A stretch of DNA of 32,092 bases from Halobacteriales archaeon QH_2_65_14 (GCA_003021285.1 PXQO01000029.1:1-32092); one strand, 5' to 3'; shown: positions 8,009 through 15,892, counted from the first letter of the stretch. Numbers and translations: made by a program. Notes: generated by a model not told the origin, from the letters alone.

Positions 8009-9175
8009 TCACTTCTCGATGATGCTCTCGTCGACGGCTTCACCGAAGTGCCGGGCGGTGTCCTCGTAGTAGATGCGGACCTCGTCCCCGGGTTCGAGGT
8101 CGGTCACCGCCTCGCGCCCCTCCGGCGTGTTGACCTTGATGGTTTCGGCGTTCTGGAGGAGCGTCTCGACCCGGTCTCCGTCCTCGGTTTCGGCCTGCAC
8201 CCGGAACATCGGCCGCTTCTCGATTTTCGACCGGCCGACGATGGCCTCCCTGGTGGTGCCCTCGGCGTCGACGACCTGGACCTCGTCGCCGCTCGATAGC
8301 TCCGAGAGGTAGTTCGTCTCGCCGTCGGGTGCGCGGACGTAGGCGTGGACGGCACCGGCGTTGACCCGGAACGGCCTGGACTCGACGTACGGCGAGTCTG
8401 CCGTTTCGGCGTGAACGAAAAAGAGCCCGCGAGCCATCGACCCGACGAGCATCCCCTCGTCGTCGTCCATGAGCGTGCCGGTGTCGATGCAGACGCGGTC
8501 GGCCGTCCCGGTCGCCTCGACGGCGGTCACCTCCGCCCACTCCAGGTCGAGTTGCTCGCGGTCGATGGTCTCGCTCACCTCGACCGTGCGCCGTATCTCG
8601 CCGGGGTCGTCGCTGTCGAGCAACACGCCGTCGGCACCACGTTCGAGCGTCTCGAAGGCCGTCTGTGCCTCCTCGGCGTCCTGGACGCCAGCGACGAGCG
8701 TGGTCTCCTCCCCGATGCGCGCGACGAGGTTCTCCAGGGGGATGATTCGCCAGTCTTCCCCGACGACGAGGGTGTACTCGGCCTCCCTGGCGAGTTCTTC
8801 CGCGAACGCCTCGTACTCCTCGCCGAGAATCCGCACGTAGCCGCCCGTCGCGCCGCGGTCGTTGCGCCGGAGCGTCGAGAGGTCGGCCGACCCCGACAGG
8901 TCCGGGGGGAGGTCGACCGTCCCGTCGCCCTCGGCATTTTTCCCCACGACGGTCGCGTCGGCTTCGGCCTCGTTCGATTCCGCCTCCATCACGTGGACGT
9001 CGTCGCCGGCGAACGCGGCGACGTTGACCGCACCGAGCGAGCGCACGCGGTCGAGGTCCGCCTCGTCGACCAGCACCCAGTCGACGCCTGCCTCCAGCCC
9101 TGCGGTGATGCGCCGCTTTCGCTGTTCCCAGTCCCCGACGGTGTCGTCCGCTTTCAGCCAGACGGAGCGTGTCAT
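8009..9175 (-). CDS. aroB': 3-dehydroquinate synthase II (archaeal type)
   Basis: Oxidative deamination and cyclisation of 2-amino-3,7-dideoxy-D-threo-hept-6-ulosonate to 3-dehydroquinate, the archaeal entry to the shikimate pathway, NAD-dependent. From MTRSVWLKADDTVGDWEQRKRRITAGLEAGVDWVLV at 9175 the protein has 388 residues, the normal family length. Recognisable conserved blocks include GADGVLLDSDDPGEIR, VCIDTGTLMDDDEGMLVGSMARGLFFVHAET, ESRPFRVNAGAVHAYVRAPDGETNYLSELSSGDEV and VGRSKIEKRPMFRVQAE. The ORF track extends upstream to 9271, but that part overlaps the small ribbon-helix-helix gene and is not family sequence. It probably follows that gene in one transcript, with a 40-base gap. Confidence 0.95.
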   Translation of the reverse strand: MTRSVWLKADDTVGDWEQRKRRITAGLEAGVDWVLVDEADLDRVRSLGAVNVAAFAGDDVHVMEAESNEAEADATVVGKNAEGDGTVDLPPDLSGSADLSTLRRNDRGATGGYVRILGEEYEAFAEELAREAEYTLVVGEDWRIIPLENLVARIGEETTLVAGVQDAEEAQTAFETLERGADGVLLDSDDPGEIRRTVEVSETIDREQLDLEWAEVTAVEATGTADRVCIDTGTLMDDDEGMLVGSMARGLFFVHAETADSPYVESRPFRVNAGAVHAYVRAPDGETNYLSELSSGDEVQVVDAEGTTREAIVGRSKIEKRPMFRVQAETEDGDRVETLLQNAETIKVNTPEGREAVTDLEPGDEVRIYYEDTARHFGEAVDESIIEK

Positions 9176-9215
9176 GTGGATACGGTTGCGGGCGGGGGGC
9201 TTGAACGTGGCGGAA

Positions 9216-9359
9216 CTACTGGCGGTCGAGCGCTTCCCTGACGACGGCACTCGGCGTCTCGTACCCGTCACACACGGCCAGCCGGTCCATCTCGATGAGC
9301 AACTCCCGCGGGAACGCTACCTCGACCGTCTCGAATTCGTCGGTACCGTCGAGTGTCAT
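9216..9359 (-). CDS. Small ribbon-helix-helix (CopG/antitoxin-like) protein
   Basis: A 47-residue protein, MTLDGTDEFETVEVAFPRELLIEMDRLAVCDGYETPSAVVREALDRQ. The beta strand VEVAFP, a first helix REL-LIEMDRLA and a second helix SAVVREALDRQ follow the ribbon-helix-helix pattern of CopG and ParD-like DNA-binding proteins. The start ATG at 9359 has a TATA-like CAAACTTATG 25-35 bases upstream; the longer track ORF from 9509 is not supported. No toxin gene follows; the next gene downstream is 3-dehydroquinate synthase. It may be an orphan antitoxin or a local repressor. Confidence 0.7.
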   Translation of the reverse strand: MTLDGTDEFETVEVAFPRELLIEMDRLAVCDGYETPSAVVREALDRQ

Positions 9360-9695
9360 GCTCCGACCCTCCGAACGCGACGACCATAAGTTTGCGTCGG
9401 ACGATTGACAGACCGCTGATGGTTCGGGGATGGCGATGCCGGGCCGCCGTACTCGCCGGGTCGCTCTCGACGTGCCCAACTGTGCGTTTCCGAGCGCGAT
9501 TTCAGACAATCGGCTGACACCAAGAAGTGACTGCTCGAACCGGACAATCCACTGTCACCGTCAGGGGAAAAACGCAAGATAGCGACCAGCTCAAATCGTC
9601 ATTGGCCCCATCTCTGCATGGCTAAAATAGCTATTTGTGCTAAAGACACCCTCTTTAGGATGGCCATTGTAGGGACGTTCAGGAGACAGGCAGTT
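9360..9695. other. Gene-free stretch between divergent genes
   Basis: About 336 bases without a supportable gene. It contains the promoter of the minus-strand ribbon-helix-helix gene (9384-9394) and, toward the right end, an AT-rich patch with the perfect palindrome AAATAGCTATTT. The track ORF 9356-9577 shows no recognisable fold and is rejected. Confidence 0.6.
9625..9636. promoter_or_regulatory. Perfect 12-base palindrome upstream of the HTH pseudogene
   Basis: AAATAGCTATTT is self-complementary and stands out as AT-rich in GC-rich DNA, 60-71 bases before the ATG at 9696. A regulator operator or part of an upstream promoter element is possible; a role is inferred only from position. Confidence 0.35.
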
Positions 9696-10735
9696 ATGAG
9701 CAGTATCTTTCCGATACGGGAGAAGGTCACCCTCGACCGGGAGCGCGAACCCCGGTTGGTCGAACTCGACGAGGAGACGGCGGACGAGGTGTTCGAGGCG
9801 CTCGCGTCGGGGACGACGCGCAAGATATTTCTCGAACTCCACAACCAGCCCCAGACCGCGTCTGACCTCGCCGAGGTGACGGAAACGTCGGTCCAGAACG
9901 CCCAGTACCACCTGTAGAAACTCGTCGACGCCGACATCGTCGAGGTCGTGGACACGTGGTACTCCGAGCGGGGCTCGGAGATGAAGGTTTACGCGCCACA
10001 GGACGAGTCGCTGGTGATGTTCGCCGGGCGCGACAAACAGAGCACGTTCCGGCGATTGCTCGACCGGGTCGCCGGCATCTTCGCGCTCCTCTTGCCCCCG
10101 AGTATCCTCGTCGGCCTGCTGGCCAACCGGACGGCGACGACGACCGGCAGTCCGTTCGATCTGTTTCCCGGCTCCGGTTCGTCCGACGACGACGCCGATG
10201 GAGGTACCGGTGACGACGGGGGCGGCTCCGACAGCAGCGAGGGGATGGGTGACGACAGCGGTGACATGGACGGTGATTCGGCGGACGAAGACGGGATGAA
10301 CGGGGCTGACACCGAGGGCGATGGAGCAACCCAGAGCGAGGATATGTCGGGCGACGCGGACGGGGGAGACGACGCCGGAGCGGGTCCGGAGCGGGTGATG
10401 CGGCCGCCACCGATGCCGATCCGACGCCCGATCCGTCGCCGACCCCGGATGCGGTATCCACTCAGGAGGGGTCGGTCGACGCTACCAACGTCAACGAGAC
10501 GCACACGGCCGTCGACCAGAACCAAACTTACGAGCTTACCACCAGCGACAACGACACCTACCTGGTCACCAGCGACAACGAAACCATCGACGTGGTGAGG
10601 GAGGGAACCCCAGAAGTCGCCGAGGGTACCATGGAGATCGCCGGTCTCGACCCGGGAATCGCGGTCGCGCTCGCGTTCATTCTCGGCGGCCTGTTCGTCT
10701 ATGCGGTCATCTCCTACCGGCGTCGCTCGCTCTGA
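9696..10735 (+). pseudogene. Membrane-anchored ArsR-like HTH regulator, broken by a stop codon and a frameshift
   Basis: A single ancestral gene can be read through two lesions. Residues MSSIFPIREKVTLDRE to SVQNAQYHL form a winged-helix ArsR-like domain (FEALASGTTRKIFLELHNQPQTASDLAEVTETS). A TAG at 9915-9917 interrupts the helix-wing junction HL*KLVDADIVEVVDTWYSERGSEMKVYAP, after which the same frame continues through a transmembrane helix (IFALLLPPSILVGLLA) and a long Asp/Gly/Ser-rich segment. Near 10380-10396 the frame shifts; the remaining frame reads ATDADPTPDPSPTPDAVS, then TYELTTSDNDTYLVTSDNETIDVV and a final membrane helix IAVALAFILGGLFVYAVISYRRRSL before TGA at 10733-10735. Intact relatives are membrane-associated sensors with cytoplasmic HTH and extracellular domain. 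Both lesions could in principle be sequencing errors, but two in one gene argue for decay. Confidence 0.78.
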
Positions 10736-10764
10736 GTGGACCTCGTTTTCGGCGGTTCGTGTCT

Positions 10765-11475
10765 TCAGGCCTCCCCGTAGACGGGGATGGCCGCGCCGCT
10801 GGTGACGCCTGTCGCGTCGCTACAGAGGACGAGTATCGTCCCGGCGATGTCGGCGGGGTCGACCCACTTCGAGTGGTCGGCGTCGGACATCATCTCGCGG
10901 TTCATCGGCGTGTCGATGACGCTGGGCATCACGGCGTTGGCCCGGACCGTTCCCTCGTTTTCCTCGGCGATGGTCTCGGTGAGCAGGCGGACGCCGGCTT
11001 TCGTCGCCCGGTAGATGCCGTCGCCTTCGCCGCCTTCGAGCGACGACCGGGCCGAGACGCTGACGATGGCCCCCTCCCGCTCCTTGAGGTGGGGGAGGGC
11101 GTGTTTCGACGCCAGGAACATCGTCTTGAGGTTGACGTCGAACAGAAAATCGAACGTCGAGGTGTCGGTCTCCTCGATGGGGTCGCCGCCGCGCCACGTC
11201 CCGGCGATGTTTGCGAGGTAGTCCAGCCCGCCGTGCTCCTCGACGATTGCGTCGACGGTCGATTCGACCACCGACTCGTCGGTGAAATCCCCGCCGTAGA
11301 AGTCGATGCGGTCGGGGTCAGAGAGGAGAAAGTCGTCGCTGCCCGGTTCGACGAGGTCAGCGCCACAGACGGTCGCGTCGGCATCGAGGAACGCCTCGGC
11401 GACCGAACTGCCCAGCGCGCCGCCGACACCCGTGACCAGTACCACGTCGCCGCTGAAGTCGAACGTGACTGACAT
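10765..11475 (-). CDS. SDR-family NAD(P)-dependent oxidoreductase
   Basis: A 236-residue short-chain dehydrogenase/reductase with a Rossmann fold. Start MSVTFDFSGDVVLVTGVGGALGSS at 11475. The cofactor motif is TGVGGALG, with alanine where many members have glycine; the adjacent NNAG motif reads NIAG; the catalytic serine lies in IVSVSARSS and the YxxxK pair in GIYRATKAGVRLL. The ending WVDPADIAGTILVLCSDATGVTSGAAIPVYGEA is standard for classical SDRs. It is the first of five consecutive minus-strand genes but is separated from GAPDH by about 260 bases, so it probably has its own promoter. Substrate unknown. Confidence 0.9.
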   Translation of the reverse strand: MSVTFDFSGDVVLVTGVGGALGSSVAEAFLDADATVCGADLVEPGSDDFLLSDPDRIDFYGGDFTDESVVESTVDAIVEEHGGLDYLANIAGTWRGGDPIEETDTSTFDFLFDVNLKTMFLASKHALPHLKEREGAIVSVSARSSLEGGEGDGIYRATKAGVRLLTETIAEENEGTVRANAVMPSVIDTPMNREMMSDADHSKWVDPADIAGTILVLCSDATGVTSGAAIPVYGEA

Positions 11476-11736
11476 ACGTGACTGGTTGGCGCGCGGACGG
11501 ATAAATTGACGGTGGGAACGCGCTAGCCCGGCGGTCCACGACACAGCCGTGACGACCACGAGGAGTTTCTCGCAGTCGCCAGAGTGTACGCCCGCGCAGT
11601 CGTCGACGCGTTGTCTCACCACTGCGCTCCGTTCCCCCGGACGGGCGTCGACGGCGCGCACCGCGACGTGATACAGTACGGACTCCTCCGCGAGGAATGG
11701 ACCGACAAAGGGAGACAATGGGGCGTTCTGGGGCGG

Positions 11737-12831
11737 TCACTCGCCGCCGTCGGCCGCGACGGCCCGGCGGGTCGGTGCGAGCGGGTCGTCCAGTCCCATC
11801 GCCTCGTCGGTGGTGGCCATGCTCTCCGCCCGGTCGGCCGTTCCGAGCACGGCGCGGATGGCGTCGACGTTCTCGGGCACCACGTCGGACTCCTGGTGGA
11901 TGGCCTGGAACAGATACAGATCGCTGGCGGTTTCACCGCCTGCTCGGGTCGTAGACGACCCGCTCTCAACCGTAATCGACTCGCCCCAGATGCAGTTCTC
12001 CCAGACGTCGGCGCGGGGACGGCCGGCGTCCTGTGCGAGTTCCTTGATAGCGCCGGCACCGTCGAGGCCGAGCCACTCGGGGATGACGAACATTCGTCGC
12101 TCGCCTTCGAGCAGGTCGCGCACCTCCTCGACGGTGGCGTCGGATTCGAGCGTGACGTTGACGCTGTGCATGTGCATCAGCGTCGCGGGCACCTTCAGCC
12201 CCAGCGTGTCGATGTCGAGGTCGGGGAAGATGGTGTTCACGTCGGGGCCGTGGTGCGAGGGGAGCGTGACGGGGTTCGGGAGGATGTCGTCGATGGGACC
12301 GCGGCCCGACTGGGCGGGGTCGCCGCCGCGCCGGACCAGGGTCGTCCGGACCTTCTCGATGCCGTACTCCTCGTCGAGCGGCGCGACCAGCCGCGAGAGT
12401 CCCGTGGTGTTACAGGAGACCACGCGGACGAGGTCGTCGCCCTCGACCGTGTCGTAGTTCGACCGGGCGTTGAAGCTCGAATCGACGACGTCGGCGTCCT
12501 CCCCGCCCTGCAGGAGTGCCGGCGTGTCGTACTCGCGGTACATCTCGGCGTTGTCGGCACCGACGCCCGACGGGCAGGCGTCGACGACGACGTCGCTCGC
12601 CGCGACCAGTTCCTCGACGTCGCCGGCGATGTCGATGCCCGCCTCCGCGAACAGCGGCTTTCGCTTTTCGATGGCCGCGTACAGGTCCAAGCCCTTCTCG
12701 ATGGCCGTTCCGGCCTCGAAGTTGGGCCGGGTCTTGGCGACGCCGACGACCTCCATGTCGGGCTGGGCACGGACCGCGTCCGCGACGCGTTTGCCAATCG
12801 TTCCGTAGCCGTTGATGCCTACCTGGATCAT
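11737..12831 (-). CDS. gap: Type II glyceraldehyde-3-phosphate dehydrogenase, phosphorylating (archaeal)
   Basis: Interconverts glyceraldehyde 3-phosphate and 1,3-bisphosphoglycerate; in haloarchaea this archaeal-type enzyme is chiefly associated with gluconeogenesis. It has 364 residues. Motifs: NAD(P)-binding [20 protein letters not shown], the catalytic cysteine in [63 protein letters not shown] and [14 protein letters not shown]. The chain is slightly longer than family members I recall because of the insert [13 protein letters not shown] just after ITVES and before [15 protein letters not shown]; the DNA of this insert is two perfect hairpins. The start is supported by GGTATAAAC 25-33 bases upstream. 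Confidence 0.94.
   Translation of the reverse strand: MIQVGINGYGTIGKRVADAVRAQPDMEVVGVAKTRPNFEAGTAIEKGLDLYAAIEKRKPLFAEAGIDIAGDVEELVAASDVVVDACPSGVGADNAEMYREYDTPALLQGGEDADVVDSSFNARSNYDTVEGDDLVRVVSCNTTGLSRLVAPLDEEYGIEKVRTTLVRRGGDPAQSGRGPIDDILPNPVTLPSHHGPDVNTIFPDLDIDTLGLKVPATLMHMHSVNVTLESDATVEEVRDLLEGERRMFVIPEWLGLDGAGAIKELAQDAGRPRADVWENCIWGESITVESGSSTTRAGGETASDLYLFQAIHQESDVVPENVDAIRAVLGTADRAESMATTDEAMGLDDPLAPTRRAVAADGGE
11926..11962. repeat. Two adjacent perfect hairpins inside the GAPDH gene
   Basis: GGCGGT-TTC-ACCGCC (11926-11940, 6-bp stem, 3-base loop) is followed five bases later by CGGGTCGT-AG-ACGACCCG (11945-11962, 8-bp stem, 2-base loop). They encode the unusual residues [10 protein letters not shown] in GAPDH and coincide with an apparent insertion relative to family members I recall. 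Confidence 0.6.
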
Positions 12832-12855
12832 TGTATGAGAGTTCGGCAGGTCGCC

Positions 12856-12864
12856 GTTTATACC
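12856..12864 (-). promoter_or_regulatory. TATA box of the GAPDH gene
   Basis: On the minus strand GGTATAAAC lies 25-33 bases before the ATG at 12831, one of the clearest TATA boxes of the window. Confidence 0.6.
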
Positions 12865-12970
12865 TCACGAACACTCTCGTCGGTCGTTCCTGCAGTGAGC
12901 GAGCCGAGCAATTATATCCGGACGACGCCCTGCCGGCTGGGGGCGGTCGGGCCGGCCGCCCGGTGACCGC

Positions 12971-13555
12971 TCAGGGCCCGCGCATCCGGATGCGGAGGAC
13001 GTACAGCAGTTTTGCCTCGGGGTCGACGCGACAGCCCAGGCGGAACGGGCCGACGAGGAGTTTGTCGTGGGGAGCCTCCGCCAGCGCGTCGAGGTCCTCG
13101 GTGGGGTTGCGCCACTCGCCGGTGACGAGTTCGTCGAGTTTGCCGACGATGCGCTCGCGTGCGTAGTCGTCGCGCCGGTCGAGGTCCGCCTTCGCAGTGT
13201 CGGTCAGCACCCAGTCCCACTCGTTGGTCTCGACGGCCGGGCGGTCGGTTCCGACCTCGGCCGTAATCTCCGCGCTCGTGTGCAGGTTGCCCTCGTGGAT
13301 GTCGACCTCGCCGGCGAGCATGGCCCGCAGGTCGCCGCGGTCGAACTCCGGATGTGTGACCGCGTCGACCAGCGCGTGTTCGAAAAACTCCTCGCGGCTG
13401 GCGTAGCCGAGCTGTTCCCACCGTTCGTCTCCCTCCCCGAGCAACGAATCGTCGAGCGCGAGTTCGACTGTCGTCTTCCCGGACGCCGCCTCGTCGGTCG
13501 TCTCCTCGGCCTCTTTCTCGACCGTCGCCGTCCCGCGTGCGTCTTCCTGGGCCAT
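12971..13555 (-). CDS. Single-chain protein: ribbon-helix-helix-like N-terminus fused to RelE/ParE-like C-terminus
   Basis: A 194-residue acidic protein. Residues 1-26 are a low-complexity Glu/Thr/Ala tail. Residues 27-110 (TTVELALDDSLLGEGDERWEQLGYASREEFFEHALVDAVTHPEF) begin like a ribbon-helix-helix antitoxin (strand TTVELAL, helix SREEFFEHALVDAV). The C-terminal 80 residues, WDWVLTDTAKADLDRRDDYARERIVGKLDELV to FRLGCRVDPEAKLLYVLRIRMRGP, follow the RelE/ParE toxin fold: two N-terminal helices, then the strand pattern with FRLGCRV and YVLRI and a final RMRG. In ordinary systems these are two proteins; here one ORF carries both with no stop between. Start supported by TTTATC about 28 bases upstream. 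It may be a self-inhibited toxin, a DNA-binding regulator derived from a toxin-antitoxin pair, or a haloarchaeal conserved hypothetical. Confidence 0.72.
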   Translation of the reverse strand: MAQEDARGTATVEKEAEETTDEAASGKTTVELALDDSLLGEGDERWEQLGYASREEFFEHALVDAVTHPEFDRGDLRAMLAGEVDIHEGNLHTSAEITAEVGTDRPAVETNEWDWVLTDTAKADLDRRDDYARERIVGKLDELVTGEWRNPTEDLDALAEAPHDKLLVGPFRLGCRVDPEAKLLYVLRIRMRGP

Positions 13556-13579
13556 ACGTCTGTGGTGCGCGGGGGGTTC

Positions 13580-13588
13580 GATAAACGT
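13580..13588 (-). promoter_or_regulatory. TATA-like box of the RHH/RelE-like fusion gene
   Basis: Minus-strand CGTTTATCG lies 25-33 bases before the ATG at 13555, consistent with leaderless expression. Confidence 0.5.
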
Positions 13589-13620
13589 TTTGCCCGACTA
13601 TCAGGCCTGAAATTGCACCG

Positions 13621-14283
13621 TCACGGCTCGACCCGCGTCGTAAGCGCGAGCCCGCTCCCGACCGGGACGAGCGTGGTGTCGAACGCCTCGTCGGCACGGA
13701 CCGTCCCGATGTAGTCGGCTACGCCCCGGGTGCTCTCGTCGTCGGGGAGCACCTCGCCGGACTCGAAGTACGCGAGCAGGTCCTCGACGTCGATTGGCCC
13801 CCGGATCATGTTGTCCGCGACCACGACCGAGCCGACGGGGAGCTGGTCGCGGATGGTCTCGAACGCGTCGGCGTAGCGGTCCTTCTGGTGGTCGACGAGG
13901 ACGACGTCGAACTCCCCGTCGTACCGTTCGATTGTCTCCATCGCGTCGCCGTACTCGAAGGTCGCGCGGTCCGCGAACCCGGCGCGCTCGAAGAAGTCCT
14001 CGGCCATGGCGAGTTCGTCCTCGTCGAACTCGGTGAGGATTATCTCGCCGTCGTCGGGCATCCCCTCCAGGAACCAGTACGCCGAGTAGCCAAAGCCCGA
14101 TCCGAACTCGAAGACCCGTCGCGCCCCCCGCATCGTGGCAATCGCCCGCAGGAGTCCACCCGCGTCGGGGCCGATTATCGGGAACCCTTCCTCCTCGGCG
14201 TGGGCGGCCATCTCCGCCTGTATCTCGTCGTGTGTCGGTCCGGTGGCTCGGAGGTACCGCTTGACTGTCTCTGAAAGGTACAT
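13621..14283 (-). CDS. Class I SAM-dependent O-methyltransferase
   Basis: A 220-residue methyltransferase of the catechol/caffeoyl-CoA O-methyltransferase type (Methyltransf_3). Visible features: N-terminal helices MYLSETVKRYLRATGPTHDEIQAEMAAHAEEEGFPIIGPDAGGLL, SAM-binding motif I RVFEFGSGFGYSAYWFL, the acidic residue after the second strand in IILTEFDEDELAMAEDFFERAG, and the metal/acceptor-site motif FDVVLVDHQKDRYADAF followed by GSVVVADNMIRG, where DH and DN match the family's metal ligands. A TATA-like TAGATA sits about 28 bases upstream on the minus strand. Substrate unknown; there is no pathway context beside it. Confidence 0.9.
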   Translation of the reverse strand: MYLSETVKRYLRATGPTHDEIQAEMAAHAEEEGFPIIGPDAGGLLRAIATMRGARRVFEFGSGFGYSAYWFLEGMPDDGEIILTEFDEDELAMAEDFFERAGFADRATFEYGDAMETIERYDGEFDVVLVDHQKDRYADAFETIRDQLPVGSVVVADNMIRGPIDVEDLLAYFESGEVLPDDESTRGVADYIGTVRADEAFDTTLVPVGSGLALTTRVEP

Positions 14284-14365
14284 TGTTCGGGGGAACGACC
14301 GACTCGGTGAAGTATCTACCGTCGCGGCTCCACCCGTGGCGGTGGACGCTGACGATCATCCTCGC

Positions 14366-15694
14366 CTAGCCGTCGTACGCCCGGACGGCCTCGTAGACGC
14401 GTTCGGCCCCCCACTCGACGGTCTCGGCAGGGATGCGTTCGTCGCCGCTGTGGACCAGTTCGAGGAAGGGCAACTCGCCCAGTTGCATCGGGATGTAGCC
14501 GTAGCTCTGGACGTCGACCTTCGCGAGGTGGCGACCGTCCGTTCCGCCGGGCATCAACAGCGGGATGGCGACTCCGCCCGTCGCGTTTTCGAGGTGGCCG
14601 GCGAGTTCGTCGAACAGCCCCATGTCGGCCGCCGGCGGCCCGGGGTCGAAGCGAACGACCTCGACGTCGAGGTCCATGCCGGTCAACGCCTCCAGTTCGC
14701 GGACGACGTCGTCGGGTTCCTGGCCGGGGACCAGTCGGCAGTCGAGGAAGGCGGTCACCTCCTCGGGAACGACGTTCTCCTTGTCGCCGCCACGGACCCG
14801 GGTCACGTTGGCGGTGTTGTGCAAGAGTGCGTCGAACATCGCTCCGTCGGCCCCCATCTCGTCGAGGACGTCGTCGGTGCGCTCGGGGTCGAGCAGGGCC
14901 TGGAGCCGTTCGCCGTGGGCGTCGGGCAGTTCGTCGGCGAGCGATTCGAACATCCGCTCGGCCGGTGGCGTCACGTGGACGGGCAGGCGTTCGCCGTCCA
15001 CCTGCCGGACGAACGACGCCATCTTGCCCATCGCGGTGCCGGAAATCGGTAGCGAGGCGTGCCCGCTCTGGCCCCTGAACGTGACTTCGAGCCAGCAGAC
15101 CTGCTTCTCGTTGACCTGGATGGGGTGGGACTCGACGCCGGCTATCTCCATGTCGAACCCGCCGAACTCGCCGAGGGCGTACTCGACGTCGTCGAACAGT
15201 TCGGGGTGTTCCTCGACGAGAAACGCCGCCCCGTCGTCGCCGCCGCCCTCCTCGTCGGAGAGTGCGAGAAAGAGCACGTCGCCCGCAGGTTGTTCGTCCT
15301 CGGCTGCGACCCGGAGCGCCGTCGCCAGGAACATCGCCACCCCCGATTTCATGTCGAGCGCCCCTCGTCCCCAGACGTAGCCGTCTTCGAGAACGCCCTC
15401 GAAGGGGTCGTGGGTCCACTCCTGGTCCGTGACTGGGACGACGTCGACGTGACCGTACAACAGTAGCGGTGGTGCGTCGCCTCCGGGGACACGGGCGAGG
15501 AGGTTCGGCCGGTCCGGGTCGCGGGCGTAGGTGTCGTACTCGACGCCGTAGGCCTCGAAGAGGTCTCCGATCCAGTCGATGCAGGGTTTCTCGTCGCCCG
15601 GCGGGTTGACCGTCTCGAACCGGATGAGTTCCCGGAGCAGGTCGACCGGTCGTTCGTGGATATCCGTCGATACTGGGGGCTCGTGACTGGCCAT
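14366..15694 (-). CDS. M20-family metallopeptidase (ArgE/DapE/CPG2-like)
   Basis: A 442-residue zinc hydrolase that removes acyl groups or cleaves small peptides in the cytoplasm. The start MASHEPPVSTDIHERPVDLLRELIRFETVNPPGDE at 15694 is chosen because the track ORF to 15979 runs into repeat DNA. Metal and catalytic motifs: LLLYGHVDVVP (zinc histidine and catalytic Asp), VWGRGALDMKSG (bridging Asp), LSDEEGGGDDGA (catalytic and zinc glutamates), FRGQSGHAS in the dimerisation domain and LMPGGTDGRHL near the C-terminus. A TTTATTTC box lies 22-30 bases upstream. The exact substrate (acetylated amino acid, succinyl-diaminopimelate-like or dipeptide) cannot be decided. Confidence 0.93.
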   Translation of the reverse strand: MASHEPPVSTDIHERPVDLLRELIRFETVNPPGDEKPCIDWIGDLFEAYGVEYDTYARDPDRPNLLARVPGGDAPPLLLYGHVDVVPVTDQEWTHDPFEGVLEDGYVWGRGALDMKSGVAMFLATALRVAAEDEQPAGDVLFLALSDEEGGGDDGAAFLVEEHPELFDDVEYALGEFGGFDMEIAGVESHPIQVNEKQVCWLEVTFRGQSGHASLPISGTAMGKMASFVRQVDGERLPVHVTPPAERMFESLADELPDAHGERLQALLDPERTDDVLDEMGADGAMFDALLHNTANVTRVRGGDKENVVPEEVTAFLDCRLVPGQEPDDVVRELEALTGMDLDVEVVRFDPGPPAADMGLFDELAGHLENATGGVAIPLLMPGGTDGRHLAKVDVQSYGYIPMQLGELPFLELVHSGDERIPAETVEWGAERVYEAVRAYDG

Positions 15695-15715
15695 AGCCGG
15701 GAATCGGGGAGTCGA

Positions 15716-15723
15716 GAAATAAA
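15716..15723 (-). promoter_or_regulatory. TATA-like box of the M20 peptidase gene
   Basis: Minus-strand TTTATTTC is 22-30 bases before the ATG at 15694 and supports that start. Confidence 0.5.
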
Positions 15724-15769
15724 GGTTTGCAGGGGTGGTTCCGGGTCGTTTACCTCGCATCGTATCACA

Positions 15770-15892
15770 GTCAAGGTGGCGCGCGTTGTCGCGGCGGCTC
15801 TGCCGCGATAGCACCGTGCGAGGGATGAGGGATGAGCGAACGACCGGAGGGAGTGAGCGAGTCGGCTGGGGAGGTGTGTGGCGCTGTTTGGG
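15770..15892. repeat. Left part of a haloarchaeal-type intergenic repeat region
   Basis: Non-coding DNA with a perfect hairpin TCGCGGC-GGCTCT-GCCGCGA (15789-15808) followed by purine-rich GAGGGATGAGGGATGAGCGAACGACCGGAGGGAGTGAGCGAGTCGGCTGGGGAGG, with internal GATGAGG and GAGCGA reiterations. Such 'gagggatgagcgagcgacc...' stretches look familiar to me from intergenic DNA of many haloarchaea, but I cannot verify copies here. No gene is supported; ORFs across it are shadows. Confidence 0.5.

Noticed and set aside
9915-9917. TAG as a recoded (pyrrolysine or selenocysteine-like) codon in the HTH gene
   Set aside because: Haloarchaea are not known to use pyrrolysine, TAG is a normal stop here (for example at the end of vapC), and the gene also carries a separate frameshift.
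11584-12966. 460-residue plus-strand ORF opposite GAPDH
   Set aside because: It is the shadow of GAPDH; its composition follows the third-position bias of the opposite strand and no domain is visible.
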